The notes beneath the pieces were generated by a model. The model made no database searches and was not told where the DNA came from. It worked only from the letters and a program-made list of their open reading frames with translations. Source: Lichina pygmaea (lineage: Eukaryota; Ascomycota; Lichinomycetes; Lichinales; Lichinaceae). Taken from it: a stretch of DNA of 64,000 bases. How positions within the stretch are numbered: the first letter of the stretch is position 1; every line of letters begins with the position of its first letter. Below are positions 1 through 10,854 of this stretch, one piece after another. The stretch covers positions 3,410,001 through 3,474,000 of the forward strand of contig OY730173.1 in assembly GCA_963422465.1 (NCBI GenBank), read 5' to 3'. The position numbers were made by a program, and so were the translations under genes.

Positions 1-266
1 CTCTCAACCCGAGCCTTCCTTTGGCCAGACCGTGGTGTGATGTTGGCATTCAGGAAGGCTTTGACCGGGGTCGAGAGCGCATCGGGAGGTGTGTCCTTGA
101 CCAGGGCATTCTGGGTACTTCGACACTGGACAGGCGTCCTCGGCGACGATAATTGTGCGGCCAGCCTCGGAGTCAGCGGTGACTTGTTAGATTTGTTCTG
201 GGTATTGAAGGTCGTCGTCAGCGGTCGAGTCGAGCGATTGCTGGTCTGTTGCTTATCAAGAGCCAT
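1..266 (-). CDS. Unidentified protein, N-terminal part, cut by the left window edge
   Basis: An open frame starts at the ATG at 266 and runs leftward off the window without a stop (88 complete codons). The product begins MALDKQQTSNRSTRPLTTT and is rich in Ser, Thr, Pro and basic residues. It contains SPLTPRLAA, then a TP-VKAFL segment and the motif NITPRSGQRKARVE at the edge. A disordered, multiply phosphorylatable N terminus with TPR and SP/TP sites is a common pattern in fungal cell-cycle and cytoskeletal regulators, but I cannot name the family. The codon choice and absence of stops argue that it is real. It is divergent to Pol kappa and shares a 541-bp intergenic region with it. Identity is unknown; only the left flank would settle it. 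Confidence 0.6.
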   Translation of the reverse strand, partial: MALDKQQTSNRSTRPLTTTFNTQNKSNKSPLTPRLAAQLSSPRTPVQCRSTQNALVKDTPPDALSTPVKAFLNANITPRSGQRKARVE

Positions 267-807
267 GCTTCCATGGCGTCTTCTGCGCTCGATTAGCGCC
301 CGCGATCCAATGTGGAGATAAATAACCTTGCGCCTGGCTCACCTCTGCAGGGCTGATATGGTAAGAAGTGGGGCGCGCAATTGCCTTGAGATGGACCAGC
401 AGCTGAAGTCTGGATCTAAAGTGCTCCCGGAATGTTGTAGCGCATCATCTCCACTGATCCCGATGCATGAAGTGTTCGCGTCTCCTATATCCCATGCAAC
501 GTCAACAGCGACTTGTGACTACGAGTAGTGCAACTATACTTGGCTTAGTCACTTGAACCCCACTGATCTGATAAGCATGTCAATAATCTGCACGGCTGCG
601 GAAGCCAAAGAATCGCAGCACTTGTCTTGCGAGTTCTGACATACTATATTTACAGTAACGACAGGCTCATCACGTGCAGTCCATCGAGGTTATGGTCAGG
701 TGACTACGTGACTTGCGTGCGGCCGTACGGTAGAGTACAACTGTCGCACGCGAAGAGTGCTGATACTGCGGACGCTCTGTCCCTACAAACCCTGTCGCCG
801 GCCTGTC
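267..807. other. Divergent intergenic region upstream of Pol kappa
   Basis: The region lies between the minus-strand gene starting at 266 and Pol kappa starting at 808. It contains an E-box-like CACGTG near 671-676 (TCACGTGCAG) and no open frame that looks like protein. It is presumably a shared promoter. Confidence 0.5.
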
Positions 808-2779
808 ATGCAGGAATCGAATCAGGTTATCTCAGAGGATAACGAGTCGCTCAAGCATCAGCTTCTGGGGCCGTCCTTGACAAAGGCCGGCCAGGACTCG
901 GTCGACCAGCAGAAGGCTAGCTGCTCAGATAACCAGTTGTGGTGGAGAGCTTGGCTTACGCACGAACTAGGTCTCCGAGGTCATCTACAATGCATCCAAG
1001 GGCTCCAAGTTCTTTAATAATGAAGAAGCCAGGGACCGCAACCTGACCCACAAGATCCAGCGCATACTGGCACACAAGCGTCAGCTTGAAGGGTTGGACC
1101 TGAGCCACGATCTCAGACGCGCCGATGACTATATCGCCGAATTGGAGCGGTCGCGAGACCTGACTCAGGTCGTCGTCCATATCGACTGTGATGCATTCTA
1201 TGCCGCTGTCGAAGAGCTGGATCGACCAGAGTTGAAACGTGTCCCGATGGCGGTTGGGAAGGGGGTGCTCACGACCTGCAACTACCACGCTCGGAAATTC
1301 GGATGCCGAAGCGGCATGGCTGGCTTCGTCGCCAAGAGATTGTGCCCGCAACTGATCTGCTTGCCCCTGAACTTTGAGAAGTACACAAAGAAGGCGAAGG
1401 AAGTGAGGGAGGTGCTGGCAGAGTACGATCCGAGGTTTGAGAGCGCCAGCATCGACGAGGCCTATCTCAACATCACCAAGGTCGGCTTGTTGACGTCCTT
1501 CCTAGCTCTGCCGTTGCTGACACATCTACAGTACTGCGACGACCACCGCGTGGACCCGGAATCGGTCATATCCATGTTGCGCCAAGAGGTGGCCGAGAGG
1601 ACCAAGATCACCATATCTGCCGGCATTGGGCCGAACGCGAAAGTTGCCAAGATCGCATCCAACAAAAACAAGCCAAACGGACAGTACATGCTCCGGAGCA
1701 GCCGAGAAGCGGTCATGGACTTTATGAGGGATCTCCCGGTTCGCAAGGTCAACGGGGTCGGTCGTGTATTCGACAGGGAGCTCGGTGCCATCGGGATCAA
1801 AACCTGCGGTGACATTTTCGACCACCGTGCTTATCTAGCCAGGCTCTTCGGCGAAAAGGCCTTCCAATTTCTTGCGCACTGCTACCTCGGGATCGGGCGA
1901 ACAAGGATCCAGCGGGCAGAAGACCACGAGCGTAAGAGCGTCGGCACGGAAAGCACTTTCGGAGATCTAAGCGGGTTCGACGCGCTGAAAGCACGACTGC
2001 GTCGTACTGCGGAGGAACTCAGCAAAGACCTGGATCGGACACAGTTCAAGGGCCGCACCCTGGTGCTCAAGATCAAGTTGCACACCTACGAAGTTCACAC
2101 GAGGCAGGTCGTGGTACCTAAAGCGCTGCACCTGGCAGATGACATTTATCGTCATGCTATTCCAATGCTCTCCAGACTGGACAAGGAGATGCCGGGGATG
2201 AAGTTACGATTGATGGGTCTCCGCATGACGAATCTCGTGAGCACGAAGAAGCACGACCTGGACTTTTTCGGACTGCGGAGCTCGTCTCCCAGCGGGGTTG
2301 GCGCCAAGCGGAAAGCCAGCCAGATCGACGACGACGGCACAGAATGGGAAGCGTGGCCAGACAAGGGAGGACTTCATACAGCGTCCATGGGAGAATCTGC
2401 GGGTCAGGAAGCCGATGAGGTGGACCCTGAGATACGAGACCCGCCGGAAGACAGGCCGCAAGACGATCAAGATGGAAAGCACGGACGAGAAATCACACCC
2501 AGTCCGAGAAAGGAGAGGTCGATGCCCGAGGTCGACCGCTGGGATTGTCCCATCTGCACGCGGCCACAGGCGGCGGACGACAAGCTGTTCAACGACCACA
2601 TCGACTTTTGCCTGTCGCGGCAGACCATCAGAGAGGCGGTGGAGAGCTCGGCCTCGCCAGCACCAGCACCAGCACCAGCACCAGCGTCAGCGCCAGCGCC
2701 AGCGCCAGAAAGCAAAAGGGGGCTCGTGTTTGGGAAACGCAATGGCTTTAGACCTCTGTCTCTGCAACCAGGGCGGTAA
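808..2779 (+). CDS. DNA polymerase kappa (Y-family, DinB type)
   Basis: Translesion DNA polymerase expected to act in the nucleus, bypassing N2-dG adducts and extending mismatched termini. Model: exons 808-915, 971-1480 and 1532-2779, giving 621 residues. The N terminus carries the Pol kappa-specific segment (LLGPSLTKAGQDSVDQQK, then VSEVIYNASKGSKFF). The palm shows the metal-binding IDCDAFYAAVEE and SIDEAYLNIT motifs, followed by SAGIGPNAKVAKIASNKNKP. A C-terminal UBZ-like zinc finger (CPICTRPQ...HIDFC) should bind ubiquitinated PCNA, and a short Ala-Pro repeat precedes the C terminus. Intron 1 (916-970) uses a GC donor with an AG acceptor. Intron 2 (1481-1531) has a weak GTCGGC donor, a CTGAC branch site and no stop if retained. 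It is convergent with the RPEL gene. The family is certain; the exact start is likely but not proven. Confidence 0.93.
916..970 (+). other. Predicted GC-AG intron of Pol kappa
   Basis: Joining AAG (913-915) to GTC (971-973) restores the conserved VDQQK|VSEVIYN junction of Pol kappa. The intervening 55 bp starts GCTAGC and ends CTAG, with a GCTTAC-like branch site before the acceptor. No GT donor gives the same junction. GC-AG introns are a known minor class in fungi, but the usual consensus is GCAAGT, so this is an atypical example or a sequence error. Confidence 0.6.
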
Positions 2780-3131
2780 AGGGGTATCTTGCTACGATGT
2801 GCCGAGAAAGACGAGCCGTGTGGGAGAATCGCTTCATGTGAAGCTTCTCTCACGGAGGCAGGCCAGACTGCCTTCGGCCCGTGTCCTCCTTGATGAACGT
2901 TAGATGTGTTACGACTGAAATGCCTCACGGCGGAGCATTGGTCGGCGTTGGCTGTATTCACCAAAGCGTCGCCTTTCTGGAATACCATCGATTTGAGCCC
3001 TTTCGACCAAGAGTCTTTCTGCAACGCCTGCCTAGAAACCAACAGCATATAATGGCCTCCATTTTCGCCCAACTTGACTAGCGCTCGCCGCACTTGATCC
3101 CCTCCATTGCCATTGCCCACCCTCTTCTCGA
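2780..3131. other. Convergent intergenic region, Pol kappa / RPEL gene
   Basis: The 3' ends of two convergent genes face each other here. I see no further gene, repeat or RNA. An inverted repeat at 2824-2845 (GAGAATCGCTTCAT / ATGTGAAGCTTCTC, imperfect) might contribute to transcript ends, but this is weak. Confidence 0.4.
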
Positions 3132-3755
3132 TCAGTCCGCTCTCTTGACCGGGTTCTCGTCGGCTGGATCGCAGGGGCGGCGTCAGTCGACTGAACCAAC
3201 CAGCACCACCGCGCCAGTCTCGCTCACCTTCCAGAATTCCTTCCTTGATGAGCTCCTCCGGTTCAGGTCGATGTGCCAGCTTCTCATTCAGGCTGTCGGC
3301 TCGCATGTGCTTCTTCAGCTCTCGCTGCTGGGCCTGTATAGCGGGAGCGGCGGTGGAGTCGGGAAGGATGTTCCCTATCGGGCAGCAGATCCCGTATGAG
3401 CCAAATCACTTGCAACCGATTGCGGGGAAAACGGGGCTGGTGCATACGCTCAACAAGTTCCTCGCGGTTGGGTCGATGTCCAAGCCCCTTCTTGAGGTTG
3501 TCGGAGGCCAGCTGACGTTCGAGCTCGAGCGCCTTCGACTGAAGGGCCCTGATACACCAATGGCGGTAGATTAGCCATGGTATGCGGTCCACCGACTCGT
3601 CCCTGGAATCCATGAACTCACGGTGCTGTCTTTGTATCCAGCAAAATGTGCCTATCCTTGAGCTCTTGCACGTCGGGCCGTTGCTGTAGATGCTTCTCGA
3701 GAGAATCCCTGCGCTGCACGGGAGAGATTGGGGTTTCATCCTTGTCGTCTGCCAT
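3132..3755 (-). CDS. Small RPEL-repeat protein
   Basis: Four exons (3755-3622, 3548-3448, 3374-3228, 3163-3132) encode 137 residues. The protein consists essentially of three RPEL repeats: LEKHLQQRPDVQELKDR, DNLKKGLGHRPNREELVER and DSLNEKLAHRPEPEELIKEG. They are separated by linkers of the type ILLDTKTAPALQ and ILPDSTAAPAIQAQQ, and the protein ends ADENPVKRAD. In animals RPEL motifs bind G-actin (MRTF, Phactr); the role of this short fungal family is not established, so actin binding is inferred from the family. All three introns (73, 73 and 64 bp) have clean GT-AG ends (GTGAGT, GTATGC, GTGAGC), and their phases reproduce the repeats exactly. The start was placed at MADDKDETP, which begins the conserved part; an upstream in-frame ATG at 3848 would add 31 residues. 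Confidence 0.9.
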
Positions 3756-4163
3756 CTTTTTGGGGTGGAAGGCGGAGGTCAATTGGTCCCTGCCGGTTCT
3801 TCTGTTGCTGCTGTTGTTGTTGTTCACTGTGTGTGGGGTCGAGTCCAACGCTCAGGTGACAAATGCGGGGCTTCCATAAGTGCCGCGACCGACCCCGCTA
3901 ATCTCTAACGGGAGGATCAAGGAACAACTTTTGTGCAACGGTCATCGTCTGCTCGTAATTGAAGAGGGGTCACGCGACTTCGTGGAGTAGTCACGTGCAC
4001 ATACGACTCGGCTTTCCGCATTGCACCAACCCGTAGGTGGGAAACCCCAGCTGCCTGGTGAGCGCCGTAGTGTGGCGTACTGTAGGTGGCACTCACCAAA
4101 CGCTGGATCCTTCGAGGACCCCCTCAAAGACCACCTTCGAGATTCATCCTCACTGGAGCAATC
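3756..4163. promoter_or_regulatory. Divergent promoter region, RPEL gene / NBS1-like gene
   Basis: This 408-bp region lies between two start codons. It contains a GTCACGTG element at 3991-3998, the Cbf1/USF-type E-box seen at several other promoters in the window. If the RPEL protein starts at 3848 the region is shorter by about 90 bp. Confidence 0.45.
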
Positions 4164-7004
4164 ATGTGGGTGCTCGAATGTGACGGCGATGTTCTGAAGA
4201 GTAGGTCACCACTCCTTGACTGCGCTTGGGTCAATGCTGACATTTCAAGCAGACAAGAAGTATTGGCTGCGGCCGGGTAAGAGATATCTCTTTGGAAGGA
4301 CAATGGGTGTCAACGGTATGGCCATCGTCGTCCGGCTATCTCCTCGGCGTGACTCTCATGCTTGTCAGGCAATTTTGCTGTCGAGAAGAAGAGTATATCT
4401 CGGAAGCACCTCACTATCGAGGTGGCGCAAGTCAACCCAGGAGACGGGGTATACACCCCACAGAGTGGTACCTCGTCGGGACTCCGATCTGACGCAACGG
4501 ACTCCACAGTCTCGGATCCATGCTCGCTCGAAGATCACCATCGAGGATCAGAACTCCAAGTCAGGGACGGTGCTGAATGGCAAGAGAATCAGAGGCCAAA
4601 CGGAGGTCCTGCAAGGAGACCAGCACGAGATATACCTTGGACACTACGAACAGCCGTTCAGGATCAGATGGAAGCCGGTTGTCTTTGCTTTCTCCGTCTC
4701 GGCCAAGCAGCAGGAAAAGAACAGAGACCCCTTGCTCGACATCCGCTCTCGCCTTGAAGCCCTGGACGTCAAGGTCACCATCCCTTACGTTATCGGGAAG
4801 ACCACCCACGTCGTTGCGACGAAGCGCAACACACCCAAGGGGCTACAGGCTTTGATCAACGGGCAATATATTGTTACCAATGCTTTTGTCGATGCTCTGT
4901 TCAAGGCTGCTACAGCGGCCGAGCCGGACGTTGCCGAGAGCGAAGCTCCCTTGGAACAGGATTTCGAGGCGGCGTGGCCCGATGCCATACAGTGTCTTCC
5001 GCCACCAAGCCAGGAACCGAACCCTTCTCCGGCGGAATTCCTCGTGCCAGATTCAAGACGATCCACCGTTTTTGAGGGCTATGTTTTTGTGTTCTGCGAC
5101 CGCAACCAGTTTGAGAACCTGCTTCCTCCCATTACCAACGGGGATGGCAAGGCGCTCATGTACGAAATTGAAAATGGAAGGACGACAGCCGATGACCTTG
5201 TCCGATACATGAGGCGAGCAGCGGGCAAGAAGGGGTCTGAGGATTTCAGGAACGGAGATGAGACTGGCGGAGTGATCCTGGTGCGCTTTCGAGCTGCCGG
5301 CGAATGGGAGAAGTGGAGCATCGAGCTCGGCAACCAGGTGGCTCAAGCACTGGATCAGCGATTGATCGAACAGAGCCAGTTCCTCGAAGCGATTGTGCTC
5401 AACAACGCTAGGATGCTCCGTAGAGCGCTGCCCGAAGACGACGATAGAGGATCTAGAACAGGCCCAAGGCCAATTGGTTCGTACCGTTGGAGAATGCATA
5501 GCCAAACATCGCTCTTCTAATGACGGTTCTAGCTACCGGTAGGCCGTCTAGGTCCGGAGAGGCCAATAGCACGCGTCACGAGGCAGTTGCATCCTCCGGG
5601 CAGCCGGCTGTTGATCTGACCCGCTCGCCGCCAAGGCGCGCGAGAACGCGGCGACCCATCCGAAGCCAGTTCAAAGGCTTCGACGATGGCTTCGATCCCG
5701 CTGCGGTCTCGCAGCCCCCCAAAAGATTCGACGGTTCGTCCCAGCCGAAGGAAACACAGGAAGAGCCCTCGTCGCAGGTGAGGCTGCACGATGCTCGTTT
5801 TTCTACGTTTCGTGTTTACAAACGACGGTGGTCAACATCCGGGCTTACGCCGCTGTAGGCCTCCGCCGCAGAGGAAGCGCAGCCTGTGACCAGCCGAAAG
5901 CGACCTGCACCGATGATCCAGGAGGAAGACTACGAGGATGTCATGGGCCAGCTGTTCCCGGCGGCGGCGGTAATGAAGAAGCGCAAGATCGAGGAAGAAA
6001 ATACGGGCGCAGACAGGCAAAATCCAGTGTCGGAATCCCCATCCGATCGAGAGAGGGGAGCGAGGCGGCCCGCTGGCCGGAAAAAGACCGAGATTGACGT
6101 CCTGGCAGTAGCTCGTGACCGCCGAGAGGCCGAAGACGAGGCCGCCAGGCGGGATGAGGAATCCTTACGGGCCAAGCATGACGGGCTCGATGTCGCAAGG
6201 CTGCGAAATCTAGCCATCATCGAAGAGATGCCGGTGAGGCGCCGCGGCCGGGATTCCGACGCTTTCGATACAGTCGGTGGAGGCACCGATCGAAGTCGAT
6301 GGGACGACAAGTGGAACGGAAGGAAGAATTTCAAAAGGTTCCGAAGAAAGGGAACGACCGAGGCGGATCAGGCACGAACGAGCAGTAGCACGGTCATCGT
6401 CGGGCTGCAGGAGGCTTCGGGGCGAGGGAGTGGTCGAGAATACGAAATCTTACCGTTCGAGGCTGGTCACGAGAAAGGCCGGCGAGGGAAGAGCAGGGAA
6501 CGACAAACGTCGTTCATATCAGATCCTCCGAGACGCCACCGCAGCAAGACACCGCCCCAGTCACAGCCATTCGCCACGGCACGAAGCCAGCAATCAGACA
6601 GTGATGAGGAGGACCTACCGGACGTTATGGATCTAACCCGCGAGGCCATCTCCACCGCGGCGGCGCCAGCGAGAACAAGGACAACACGGTCCGGCGACAA
6701 GACGAAGACCGCTCGACAGCTCCCGGCAACGTCGTCGTCCACCGCTACCGCCATGGCAGAACCCGCTGCACCTTCAAACTCCCCTTCTACCATCACGGCG
6801 AGCCCGAGAGGATCGACGGCCAAGTCCCGTGGGAAGCGCGCCGCCCCGGCTTCGGGAGTGCTTACCCGGGCAGCACCAGCCAAGAAGCAGCGCACGCTGT
6901 TCGTCCAGCAATCGGACAGCAGCGAAGACAGCGACGACGACGACGACGACGACGACGAGGAGCAGCAACGACGAAGATTCCGCTTCGATCGGACCAAGGA
7001 CTGA
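4164..7004 (+). CDS. NBS1/Xrs2-like DNA-damage protein (FHA-BRCT), Mre11 complex
   Basis: Homologue of nibrin/Xrs2, the regulatory subunit of the Mre11-Rad50-Nbs1 complex for double-strand-break sensing. Resolved exons: 4164-4200, 4253-4315, 4369-4448, 4510 to about 5440, a segment ending at 5777, and 5859-7004. The FHA domain opens with MWVLECDGDVLKNKKYW and includes RPGKRYLFGRT, SISRKHLTIEV, KITIEDQNSKSGT and NGKRI. A BRCT region follows (IPYVIGKTTHVVATKRNT...QYIVTNAFVDALF). The second half is long, charged and disordered. It holds the fungal FKGFDD motif near 5670, KRPAP, and at the C terminus an Asp run followed by RRRFRFDRTKD, the expected Mre11-binding region. Intron sizes are 52, 53, 61 and 81 bp. 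The frame changes somewhere in 5440-5590 and I could not resolve how; the gene may have an unusual intron, a sequencing indel or a real lesion there. Confidence 0.88.
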
Positions 7005-7965
7005 TATATGTCAGGCTCCTGGTCGGGCTTTGACGTGGGTATCCCATCATTCTGCCACCTACAGTATGGCAAGCACGGTATACAAGGGCGACTTCCCAGC
7101 CGGAGCACTCCTTCCTGCCCCCAACTCCACAAGGTCGCATCTCCTACGTTTCAGCTTGGACTTTCTGAGTACTCGAGCGCCAGGCCGAAGTTAATTTCTA
7201 GCGCTCGTCATGAAAGCGTCAGCGTCTTAGGTGTTGAGTATCCAAGGTCGGCCTCGATCCTTGTGATACGAGTACGCCGCTTACTGTACATGGGGAGCAG
7301 AAGCTTGTCTAGCTCAAGGGGGGGTGACTGATACCCCCTTGTCTCCCCCACGACCCCTTCCTCCACGCTACGGTATCGGAAGAAAGAGAGGTAGTCTAGT
7401 CACGTGCTGTGGGATCAGCTTACTCAGACGTCGAGCTCTAGGTGACTGTACGTCACGTACGTATGTACCGAGTACAAGTACGCATGTACAATGCCCCTCT
7501 AGCTACAATGCGGAGTGTGACTAACAACAGCAAGGGGGAACGGAGAGCATGTCGATAACAAACTTAAGGGGCTGTGTGTCACCATCAAGTTTGAGTGTGT
7601 TGTTGGTAGAAAAGGGGTGGTGGCTACATATAAGACCTCTGATCCTTCAGAGCCTGGAGCGCAGCTCATAATGTCATCGTATCTCAGTGGAGTTGACCAA
7701 CTGTGGCAGTGACGGTCCATGCGGTTGGCTTGCCAATCTTCAGTGCCATTACTGTACATACGTACATACGTACGTACTGGTGATATAATCAGGCCTCTTC
7801 TCGTCAGTCGGTGGTACTGTCTGGCAAACAAAATCTTCTGCAGCTATAGCCAGACGCAGCTCAACCACCTCTCATCTACGCCCATTTGGCAGTTGTTCCT
7901 CGTTGGTGCAAGACTTGTCCATCTTGCGGTCTAGGCGTACGCACTGCACCATTGGTGGATGAACG
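7005..7965. other. Intergenic region with GTAC-rich palindromes
   Basis: I see no gene here. There are two clusters of TACGTAC-type palindromic words (about 7452-7490 and 7752-7776), one GTCACGTG element near 7399-7406, and a poly-purine run near 7315-7327. It is probably the 3' region of the NBS1-like gene plus the promoter of the kinase-like gene. Confidence 0.4.
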
Positions 7966-9634
7966 ATGGCCTCAATAACCAATGTTTGGTCCCGGGAGAA
8001 GGGAGAACGGCCTATTGCCCATGGGGACGCAACGATAGGATTTCGTACGCCTAATGGACAACCGTGGGGCCATGACTTGGACGACTTTTACTGGATCGAT
8101 AGGGTCCCGGGTGTGCCGGTTAAGACGGTGTGGTCAGTCAGTATGATCCAGGAATACTATAGTAAGGAGGACGGAGAGAATAGCAGTTTGGGGACGACCA
8201 GAGTTGACCGGCCTCACATGCCACGTGTCAGACAGCCATGGCCGCTCTTGAAGCTCCCTGACGGAGTCATATGCGAACAGACCCTCGGAGTCCAAGACGG
8301 ATGGTCGTCTGCGTGCTGCCCGAATCGTGGAGAACGCCAGCCCGTGCCCCTTGAAGACGCCCAGAAGCAGACCTCTGATGAGCTTCTGGACAGACAAGTA
8401 AGTGTCAATGCAGACGCTGAACAGTCACCTCCAGGCGCATCCAACAACGTAAAACCTGAGTATGGAGCTCAAGGTGGGCCGCTGGTGTTCGACAGGAAGC
8501 GTGCATTTTGCTGATCAAAACCAGCGGATCATGAGCAACCGGGTAATGACGACCACAATAGCGGTCAGGATGCTTGCGATGCTGACTATCCCCCCGAAAA
8601 TATCGACGGCACGGATCTGCCGCCGAAGCTCGAGGAATTCCTCCCAGACAAATTCTTCCCCGAGGCACTTGTCGTCCGTGACTCGGGAGGCTGTGCGTCT
8701 GGAAACCAAGCCTATGTCCCGTACGGGAGATACTCGGGCTTAAAACCATCGGGCGAAGGCACCAAGCAAATCAGGACCGTACGCTATAGGCGTCTTCTTC
8801 CTCCTGTGCGCGATGGGTGCGAGAAGAGTCCCATAACAGGCTTCCTAAGGCTTTCGGCCAAGCGGATGCATGGGTTTGGTAACCACTCATCGGTCTACCG
8901 CGCCACGTTGGTTCCTCCGGCACCTCTCACGACCAACTCGCGCTCGAAAGACGGGGAGGTGACCGTCATCGCGAAGATGGCATTCGGAAACGCCGAGGAT
9001 CGCCATCATCTCCATCGCGAAGGATGCACCTTGCATCAGCTCTCACGCAGACGTCTCCGGCACCTACAGCAAGAGTGGTGTGGCCTGAACGTGATCCGGA
9101 ACCTTCGGCATCCGGTCCCCATTGGCCCGGTGGTGCCCAAGTTCTACGGCTATTACGTGCCGGAGTCAGACGGACTTGACAAGTGGTGTGACGACTGCAA
9201 GTCGAAGCCCGGCTACTGTTTCCGCGTCAGCGAACACTTGAGCCCTATTCTACTGACGGAAGACTGCGGCACGCCGGTGAAGCCCGAGCAGTTGACCTGC
9301 GCCCAGAGGTGAGTCGAACCCATCTTTCCAGAAATTTGCGCCGTCTCTACTCATCACCTCTGGGCATCCTGTCATCAGAGACGAGATCCTGTCGCTCTTC
9401 ATCCACCTGCACAAAGAGAACATCGTCCAGCGCTCGCCAGACACCAGGAACATCATGATGCAGCCCGGTCCGCTGACGCTTCCGCCCGCTCAACGCTCCA
9501 TCGAGACGCCGAGCTTTCGAATCATCGACTTTGGGAGAGCCAAGCATCTGAAGTCCGACAGCTCTGACAGTTCTATTGCCACGGCCTGCTGGGCCGAAGA
9601 GCGCGAAGCAGAGCTGTCGTTGCAGGCCAAATAG
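7966..9634 (+). CDS. Fungal kinase-like protein with degenerate catalytic loop
   Basis: Best model: exons 7966-8397, 8536-9308 and 9379-9634 (about 486 residues), with donors GTAAGT and GTGAGT. A shorter first intron (donor GTGTTC at 8485, same acceptor) is also possible. The middle exon reads PPKLEEFLPDKFFPEAL and GFGNHSSVYRATLV, resembling the glycine-rich loop of a kinase N lobe, and HREGCTLHQLS could correspond to helix C. The last exon contains NIMMQPGPLTLPP followed by SFRIIDFGRAKHL, where the DFG of subdomain VII is intact. The expected HRD catalytic triad is replaced by a segment reading IVQRSPDTRN. This matches expanded fungal kinase-like families also abundant in basidiomycetes and some insect-associated ascomycetes. 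Substrate and role are unknown, and activity is doubtful. It has no obvious functional partner among its neighbours. Confidence 0.72.
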
Positions 9635-10147
9635 CCCGGAAAAACACGTCGTCGTCGATGTCACCATGTCCAACAGTGATGAACAGTGATGACACCAGTT
9701 TTCCAAGGGGGGGAAGGGGAGAGTTCCTGGGAAAAAGAGCCCCAGCAAAAGCTTCTACGTAGCGTACTATTTGGTTCTGGGGAAGTTTGTCGTCCACGCC
9801 ATTTATCGTTATTGCCCTCTTCTTCTTCCTCTTCGTCTTCATTTTTCCTCCTCCACGTTCAAAGAATGATTGACTTACACCACTTCCACTATTATTAATG
9901 TCATAGTCCACTCAGAACCAATCCAAACCATAGACTATTTTCGATCACCCCTTGCAGTATCCGTACGTATTCTCGATTACCTGACCACGTGTCCCACTCA
10001 TCCCAAATGCCAAATCATATCAAGTCTTCACTGGCAAGAGCCAAGAGTGACGGTATATACGAGGGGATAAAGTACAAGTACAGTAGCGTACTCCCCAGCC
10101 AGTCAGCTATCGAGTGAGACATCCAGTCAGATATCCAGTCGGTCACC

Positions 10148-10164
10148 CAGCCAGCCAGCCAGCC

Positions 10165-10193
<29 letters not shown>
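10148..10193. repeat. Adjacent CCAG and GAA microsatellites
   Basis: About four CCAG units run directly into about nine GAA units. Both are uninterrupted or nearly so, which predicts length polymorphism between isolates. Confidence 0.9.
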
Positions 10194-10196
<3 letters not shown>

Positions 10197-10386
10197 TCAC
10201 ACAGAACAAGTACAGCAAGAGCACGACTCCTAGGGGTAAACCTCCTCCCGGGGCCTCCTTCACGGGTAAGATCTGCCAATATCTCCGCTTTCCCGTCGGA
10301 TCTACTGTACACACACAGTACCTTGTACAGTACGTGTTTGCAGTGCTGTGACGCTACGGAAGTACAAGTGTTTTATTCTACAATGT

Positions 10387-10530
10387 CTAGCTCTGCGGTA
10401 TTGCTAGTGCTGTGCAGTGGCTCTACAGTCTTTGCGGTACGGTGGCTAGCTCTGCGGAATTTTCGGTGCTGTGTAGTGCCTTTTGCGGTACAGTGCTTGG
10501 CTCTACGGAATTTCCTGTGCGGTATCTAGC
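10387..10530. repeat. Degenerate tandem duplication, about 59-bp period
   Basis: CTAGCTCTGCGG at 10387 recurs at 10446. Both are followed by GTGCTGTG(C/T)AGTG and (T)TTGCGGTAC at equivalent spacing, and a third partial unit (CTCTACGGAATTTCC) begins near 10501. The copies are clearly related but diverged. There is no coding potential. Confidence 0.65.
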
Positions 10531-10854
10531 TATGGAAAGATTACGGAGGACAGGTACATAGCTTTACAGTGATTACGGAGGGAGGTACCTGACTCTGTAA
10601 TTCCTACGGAAGACAGTATCCAGCTCTACAGGTGATACAGTGATGACGGAGGACAGTAAGCATGGAGTTTACAGTAATTAATTTAGTACAGTACAGGAAA
10701 GAGGGCTCGCCGGGGGCAGAGGGGCATCGTAGGGGGGCGCGGTAGGAAGGGGAGCCGGGGGCGGGCGGTGAGAGGTGAGTACAGAAAGAGGGAACGATTG
10801 GCCATGGGAATGTACTGTACGTACTCTGTAATAGGACGCGAATGAATCAGTCAG

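Larger units (their letters stand above)
9635..10854. other. Intergenic region with simple and degenerate tandem repeats
   Basis: No gene is visible. It carries a CCAG run (about 10148-10165), a GAA run (10165-10193), a degenerate 59-bp duplication (10387-10530) and a G-rich stretch at 10690-10775. It lies between the 3' end of the kinase-like gene and the 3' end of the cytochrome b5 gene. Confidence 0.5.

Noticed and set aside
2467-3306. 279-codon minus-strand frame overlapping Pol kappa
   Set aside because: Only its first part overlaps a true exon (RPEL exon 3); the rest is the antisense shadow of Pol kappa.
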